Shown piece by piece: positions 60,554 to 64,000 of a DNA stretch of 64,000 nt. The stretch is from Oscillospiraceae bacterium (lineage in GTDB: Bacteria; Bacillota; Clostridia; Oscillospirales; Oscillospiraceae). Under the pieces are notes generated by a model. It made no database searches. It saw only the letters and a list, made by a program, of their open reading frames with translations, and had not been told where the DNA came from. How positions within the stretch are numbered: the stretch's first letter is position 1; each line of letters starts with the position of its first letter. The DNA lies in NCBI GenBank assembly GCA_017624915.1, contig JAGAMC010000025.1, positions 78,917 through 142,916 of the forward strand, read 5' to 3'. Made by a program: the position numbers and the translations under genes.

Positions 60554-61577
60554 GATCAAAACACTGTGCGCTCTGCCCGGTGTTTCCAGCTTTGAAGATG
60601 CGGTGCGCGACTATATCATTGAGCAGGCCCGGCTTCATGCTGACAGCATTCGTGTGGATGCTATGGGAAATGTTATCATCTTCAAAAAGGGAGCGAAGGC
60701 AGCCGGCAACAAGCTGATGCTGTGCGCCCATATGGATGAAGTGGGGATGATCATCCGCTCCATCACGGATGAGGGCTATTTGAAGTTCGGCTTTGTGGGC
60801 TATGTGGACCGCAGGGTTGCCATCGGCAAGCGCGTACTGGTGGGGGAAAAGGCCATCCCCGGCGTGGTGGGCATCAAGGCCTACCATCTGGTCAGCGACG
60901 AAGAGGAGAAGTCGGCACCTAAGACCGACGCCCTCTATCTGGATATCGGAGCCAAAGACAAGCAGGAGGCTGAAAAGCTCGTCAGTCTGGGTGACTACGC
61001 TGTGTTTGACAGCGACTGCGTGGAGTTTGGTGACGGCATGTTCAAGGCAAAGGCCATTGATGATCGGGTAGGCTGTGCGGTGATGTTGGCCTTGCTCCGG
61101 GAGGAGCTTCCCATGGACGTGAATTTCGTGTTCACGGTTCAGGAGGAAGTGGGCACCCGGGGTGCGTTCGGTGCGGCCTTTTCAGTGACCCCGGAGATCG
61201 CACTGGTGCTGGAGACCACTACGGCGGCAGATATTCCGTCTACTGAAGAGCACCAGAAGGTCTGCAGCCCCGGAAAAGGGCCCGTGATCCCGTTTATGGA
61301 CGGGGGAACGATTTATGACCGCGGCCTGTTCGAGCAGCTGCGCGGTTTGGCACAGCAGAACGGGATCCCGTGGCAGACCAAGCACTATATTGCCGGCGGT
61401 ACTGACGCAAGGGTCATCCAGCGCACCAAGACCGGTGTGCGGGTGGTCGGCATGGCCGCTGCGGTGCGGTATCTCCATGCGCCCTCCTGTGTGGGTGCGG
61501 TGAGAGACTTTGAGGACATGCTTAAGCTGTGCCGCCTGTTTATTGCGGATGCAGCACAGGAAGTCGGGGAGGAATAA
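60543..61577 (+). CDS. M42 family metallopeptidase, copy 2
   Basis: A 344-residue paralog of the genes on either side. Motifs: LCAHMDEVGMIIRSI, AIDDRVGCAVML, FTVQEEVGTRGAFGA, and RYLHAPSCVGAVRDFEDM. The sequence is well diverged from copies 1 and 3, so the duplication is old and the copies may differ in residue preference (glutamyl, leucyl or others). GGAGAGGAGGAG precedes the ATG inside copy 1. Cytoplasmic. Confidence 0.91.
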   Translation: MLSEIKTLCALPGVSSFEDAVRDYIIEQARLHADSIRVDAMGNVIIFKKGAKAAGNKLMLCAHMDEVGMIIRSITDEGYLKFGFVGYVDRRVAIGKRVLVGEKAIPGVVGIKAYHLVSDEEEKSAPKTDALYLDIGAKDKQEAEKLVSLGDYAVFDSDCVEFGDGMFKAKAIDDRVGCAVMLALLREELPMDVNFVFTVQEEVGTRGAFGAAFSVTPEIALVLETTTAADIPSTEEHQKVCSPGKGPVIPFMDGGTIYDRGLFEQLRGLAQQNGIPWQTKHYIAGGTDARVIQRTKTGVRVVGMAAAVRYLHAPSCVGAVRDFEDMLKLCRLFIADAAQEVGEE

Positions 61578-61581
61578 GGAC

Positions 61582-62583
61582 ATGCAAACGCTTGAAATGC
61601 TAAAAAAACTGAATGCTGCCCACGGTCCTTCCGGGGATGAGAGCGGTGTAGCACAGGTCATTGCCGAGCTGTGCCGACCCTATGCAGATTCGGTGGAAGT
61701 TGACACCATGGGAAACCTCATCGTGCACAAAAAAGGTGAAGGCCCGAAGCTGATGTTTTCAGCCCACATGGACTCCATCGGTTTTATCGTTACGCACATT
61801 ACCGAGGAGGGCTTTTTGCGCTGCGGACGGCTGGGCGGTGTTGCGCCAAAGGCCGCTGCCTATACGGCGGTACGCTTTAAAAACGGTGTGCGCGGCGTGT
61901 TTGCCAAAGAAGAAAAGGCGGAGTTTGGCAAATTGAAGCTGGACGAATGCTTTATTGACATTGGCGCAAAAGACGAAGCCGAAGCCCAAAAGATGGTCAG
62001 TGTAGGTGACACGGCTATTTACGATTCTCCTATATTCTGCAATAGCAATAAAGTGGTTTCGCCTTATATGGATAACCGCATTTCCTGCGTTATCCTGCTC
62101 TGGGCGCTTATGCAGATCAAGGCCTGTGCTAATGACTGCTGGTTTGTCTTTTCGGCGCAGGAGGAGGTCGGGCTGCGGGGCGCCAAGACGGCAGCCTATG
62201 CCATTGATCCCGACTATGGAATTGCGGTGGACGTGACCGATGTGGACGACGTTCCCGGCAGTGAGAAATTTGGCACTGCACAGCTGGGGGCCGGTGCGGC
62301 CATAAAGGTTATGGACAGCTCGGTGATCTGTCACCCTCAGATGGTGCAGGCGATGGAGAAGCTGGCTGCGGAGAACAAGATCCCTGTACAAAAGGACATT
62401 CTGCGCGCAGGTGGGACCGATGCCGGTGTCATCATAACCAGCCGCATCGGCGTCATAACCGGCGGGATCAGCGTGCCCTGCCGCTATATCCACACACCCT
62501 GTGAGATGGTGGATCTGACCGATGTACAGAGTTGTACCGCACTGGTGACAGCCCTTGCAGAGAACCGGATGGATCCGGTATAA
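61582..62583 (+). CDS. M42 family metallopeptidase, copy 3
   Basis: A 333-residue M42 protein with FSAHMDSIGFIVTHI, the Asp in SPYMDNRISCVIL, FSAQEEVGLRGAKTA, and RYIHTPCEMVDLTD. AVDVTDVDDVPGSE replaces the AVDVTHG-like part of copy 1. GGAGG is 9 bases before the ATG, 4 bases after the copy 2 stop. Together the three could form homo- or hetero-dodecamers that degrade peptides; this is inference. Confidence 0.91.
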   Translation: MQTLEMLKKLNAAHGPSGDESGVAQVIAELCRPYADSVEVDTMGNLIVHKKGEGPKLMFSAHMDSIGFIVTHITEEGFLRCGRLGGVAPKAAAYTAVRFKNGVRGVFAKEEKAEFGKLKLDECFIDIGAKDEAEAQKMVSVGDTAIYDSPIFCNSNKVVSPYMDNRISCVILLWALMQIKACANDCWFVFSAQEEVGLRGAKTAAYAIDPDYGIAVDVTDVDDVPGSEKFGTAQLGAGAAIKVMDSSVICHPQMVQAMEKLAAENKIPVQKDILRAGGTDAGVIITSRIGVITGGISVPCRYIHTPCEMVDLTDVQSCTALVTALAENRMDPV

Positions 62584-62610
62584 ACACAGATAGAATGGGA
62601 TGAAAGTGAA

Positions 62611-63861
62611 ATGGCTTTACAGATAAGTGACCGTGTGCGCACCCTTGCCGCGCAGGCGGAGGAAAAGCTGCGCAGTCAAATGACATATATCGACGAGATC
62701 GCGCAGAAAAATACAGAAAAGGTGCTGGCGGCATTTCAAAAGCACCGCGTGGCTGACACCTGCTTTGCCGGGACGACCGGATACGGTTACGATGATCTGG
62801 GACGGGACAAGCTGGATGAGATCTATGCCGAGATTTTCGGAACAGAAGCAGCTCTGGTGCGCATCCAGTTTGTCAACGGCACCCATGCCATTACCTGCGC
62901 GCTGTTCGGCGCGCTGAAGGCTGGGGACGTACTGGTTTCTGCTGTGGGTGCGCCCTATGACACCATGCTGGGTGCTATCGGCGTGGTCGATAAAGGACCG
63001 GGCTCTTTGAAGGATTACGGCGTGGAATACCGTCAGGTGGATCTTGTTGACGATGCGCCTGATCTGGAGGGGATGGAACGTGCTGTGGCCGACCCCCGGG
63101 TCAAGGCGGTTCTGATCCAGCGCTCCCGGGGCTATGCCACGCGCGCCTCTTTGTCTGTGGAGGAGATCGGTCGGATGTGTACCCGCATGAAGGCGGTCAA
63201 CCCCAATGTGAGCATCCTGGTGGACAATTGCTACGGCGAGTTTGTGGAGACCATTGAGCCCACTCAGGTGGGTGCGGACCTGATCGTCGGCTCTCTGATC
63301 AAAAATCCCGGCGGCGGACTTGCGCCTACCGGCGGTTATATTGCGGGCCGCCGTGACCTGGTGGAGGCGGCAGCCATGCGGCTGACTGCACCCGGGATCG
63401 GCGGCGAGTGCGGTTGCACGCTGGGACAGAACCGGCTGCTTTATCAGGGACTGTTTCTTGCGCCTCATACGGTGGCGCAGGCGGTCAAGACTGCCGTGTT
63501 TGCGGCGGGCGTGATGGAACTGCTGGGCTACGAGACACAGCCCCGTTCCGATCAGCCCCGCCATGATATTATTCAGATGATCCATATGAAGCAGCCTGAG
63601 GCTTTGAAACGGTTCTGCAAGGGCATCCAATTTGGTGCGCCCGTGGACTCCTTTGTTACCCCGGAGCCTTGGGATATGCCCGGTTACGACAGCCAGGTCA
63701 TCATGGCGGCAGGCGCCTTTGTGCAGGGTGCGTCCATTGAGCTTTCTGCCGATGCGCCCATGCGTGAACCCTATACCGTCTACCTGCAGGGCGGTCTAAC
63801 CTATGAGTCGGGCAAGGCCGGAATCCTGCTGGCGGTGCAGGAGCTGCTGGATCAGGACTAA
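62611..63861 (+). CDS. Aluminum-resistance/methionine gamma-lyase family PLP protein
   Basis: A 416-residue PLP enzyme of the fold type I Alum_res family. Signatures: CFAGTTGYGYDDLGRDKLDEI, split in the family alignments, FVNGTHAITCALFGAL, RSRGYATRASLSV, the PLP lysine in GSLIKNPGGGLAPTGGYI, and HDIIQMIHMKQPEALKRF. Annotated members are called methionine gamma-lyase or aluminum resistance proteins; the true substrate is unclear. Starts 27 bases after M42 copy 3 and probably in the same operon. Confidence 0.88.
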   Translation: MALQISDRVRTLAAQAEEKLRSQMTYIDEIAQKNTEKVLAAFQKHRVADTCFAGTTGYGYDDLGRDKLDEIYAEIFGTEAALVRIQFVNGTHAITCALFGALKAGDVLVSAVGAPYDTMLGAIGVVDKGPGSLKDYGVEYRQVDLVDDAPDLEGMERAVADPRVKAVLIQRSRGYATRASLSVEEIGRMCTRMKAVNPNVSILVDNCYGEFVETIEPTQVGADLIVGSLIKNPGGGLAPTGGYIAGRRDLVEAAAMRLTAPGIGGECGCTLGQNRLLYQGLFLAPHTVAQAVKTAVFAAGVMELLGYETQPRSDQPRHDIIQMIHMKQPEALKRFCKGIQFGAPVDSFVTPEPWDMPGYDSQVIMAAGAFVQGASIELSADAPMREPYTVYLQGGLTYESGKAGILLAVQELLDQD

Positions 63862-63903
63862 TCTGCCAAGCTGCCTGTGCATATCCTTCCAGAAGGGGGG
63901 ATC

Positions 63904-64000
63904 ATGATGGGCGATGGGCTTTTGATGGCGATACGCCGGCGTCTGTACCGGCATAGGGTCAAAGGGCGCAGACGGAATAAGCTGCCCTTCAGCCCCTTTT
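63904..64000 (+). CDS. Start of an unidentified gene, cut by the window edge
   Basis: Two ATGs (63904, 63907) follow a strong AGAAGGGGGG site (63891-63900). The open frame runs to the edge, with 32 codons visible, beginning MMGDGLLMAIRRRLYRHR and continuing very basic (KGRRRNKLPF). I do not recognise it. It may be the end of the murD-M42 operon, 42 bases after the PLP enzyme stop. Confidence 0.6.
   Translation, partial: MMGDGLLMAIRRRLYRHRVKGRRRNKLPFSPF

Overview
The window is a 64 kb piece of a bacterial chromosome with high GC content by eye (third codon positions strongly G/C). Gene content points to an anaerobic, spore-forming Firmicute, most likely class Clostridia, family Oscillospiraceae (Flavonifractor/Lawsonibacter/Intestinimonas-like). 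The grounds are the order pyrH-frr-uppS-cdsA-dxr-rseP-ispG-polC, the Gram-positive replicase PolC, SigH, several sporulation or germination proteins (SleB-like, SpoIID-like, SpoIIM-like, YaaH/SleL-like), ATP-type PEP carboxykinase, and a flavodiiron protein beside a superoxide-reductase-like protein. The genus is inference. Many genes start with GTG or TTG placed by a clear Shine-Dalgarno site.

Layout. 1-10.6 kb: a housekeeping block for UMP kinase, ribosome recycling, undecaprenyl-PP and CDP-diacylglycerol synthesis, MEP isoprenoid enzymes, site-2 protease and PolC. 10.6-18.9 kb: a strong promoter followed by a membrane glycosyltransferase gene and hisZ-G-D-B-H-A-F-I-E, ending with a Bax-inhibitor-1-like gene and a bidirectional terminator. 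18.9-20.4 kb (minus): a thioesterase, YbaK-type deacylase and nitroreductase operon. 20.5-25.7 kb: aspartase with a LysR-type regulator, an M20 peptidase and a CapA-like protein. 25.7-30.2 kb: LysM-GH18 and amidase genes (minus), a DUF4349 lipoprotein and a second M20 peptidase (plus). 30.3-34.3 kb (minus): pckA, rsmA, a sugar kinase of the NahK type and tRNA-Ser(GGA).

34.3-39.6 kb: a SleB-like hydrolase (plus), then tcdA and the asd-dapA-dapB operon (minus). 39.7-46.5 kb (plus): SpoIID-like, queA, tgt, yajC, two membrane proteins and a tyrosine recombinase. 46.5-52.2 kb: ridA (minus), then ruvC-ruvA-[DUF6054]-[AT-rich membrane protein]-ruvB, glmM and sigH. 52.3-57.9 kb: small Cys-rich proteins, trmK, a Nif3-like gene, yebC, a flavodiiron-rubredoxin fusion, rnpB and an XRE-desulfoferrodoxin fusion. 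58.1-64 kb: murD followed by three consecutive M42 aminopeptidase genes, an aluminum-resistance-family PLP enzyme and a gene cut by the window edge.

I see no CRISPR array, insertion sequence, prophage or rRNA. The most distinctive points are the XRE-superoxide-reductase fusion in an oxygen-defence neighbourhood around rnpB, an AT-rich foreign-looking gene inside the ruv operon, four copies of a TTKACATAAW motif upstream of the SpoIIM-like gene, a terminator hairpin whose 3' arm is also the ribosome-binding site of the next gene, and an Amidase_3 protein lacking the usual first zinc histidine. Most of the window is ordinary core genome, and none of these is proven to be a new system.
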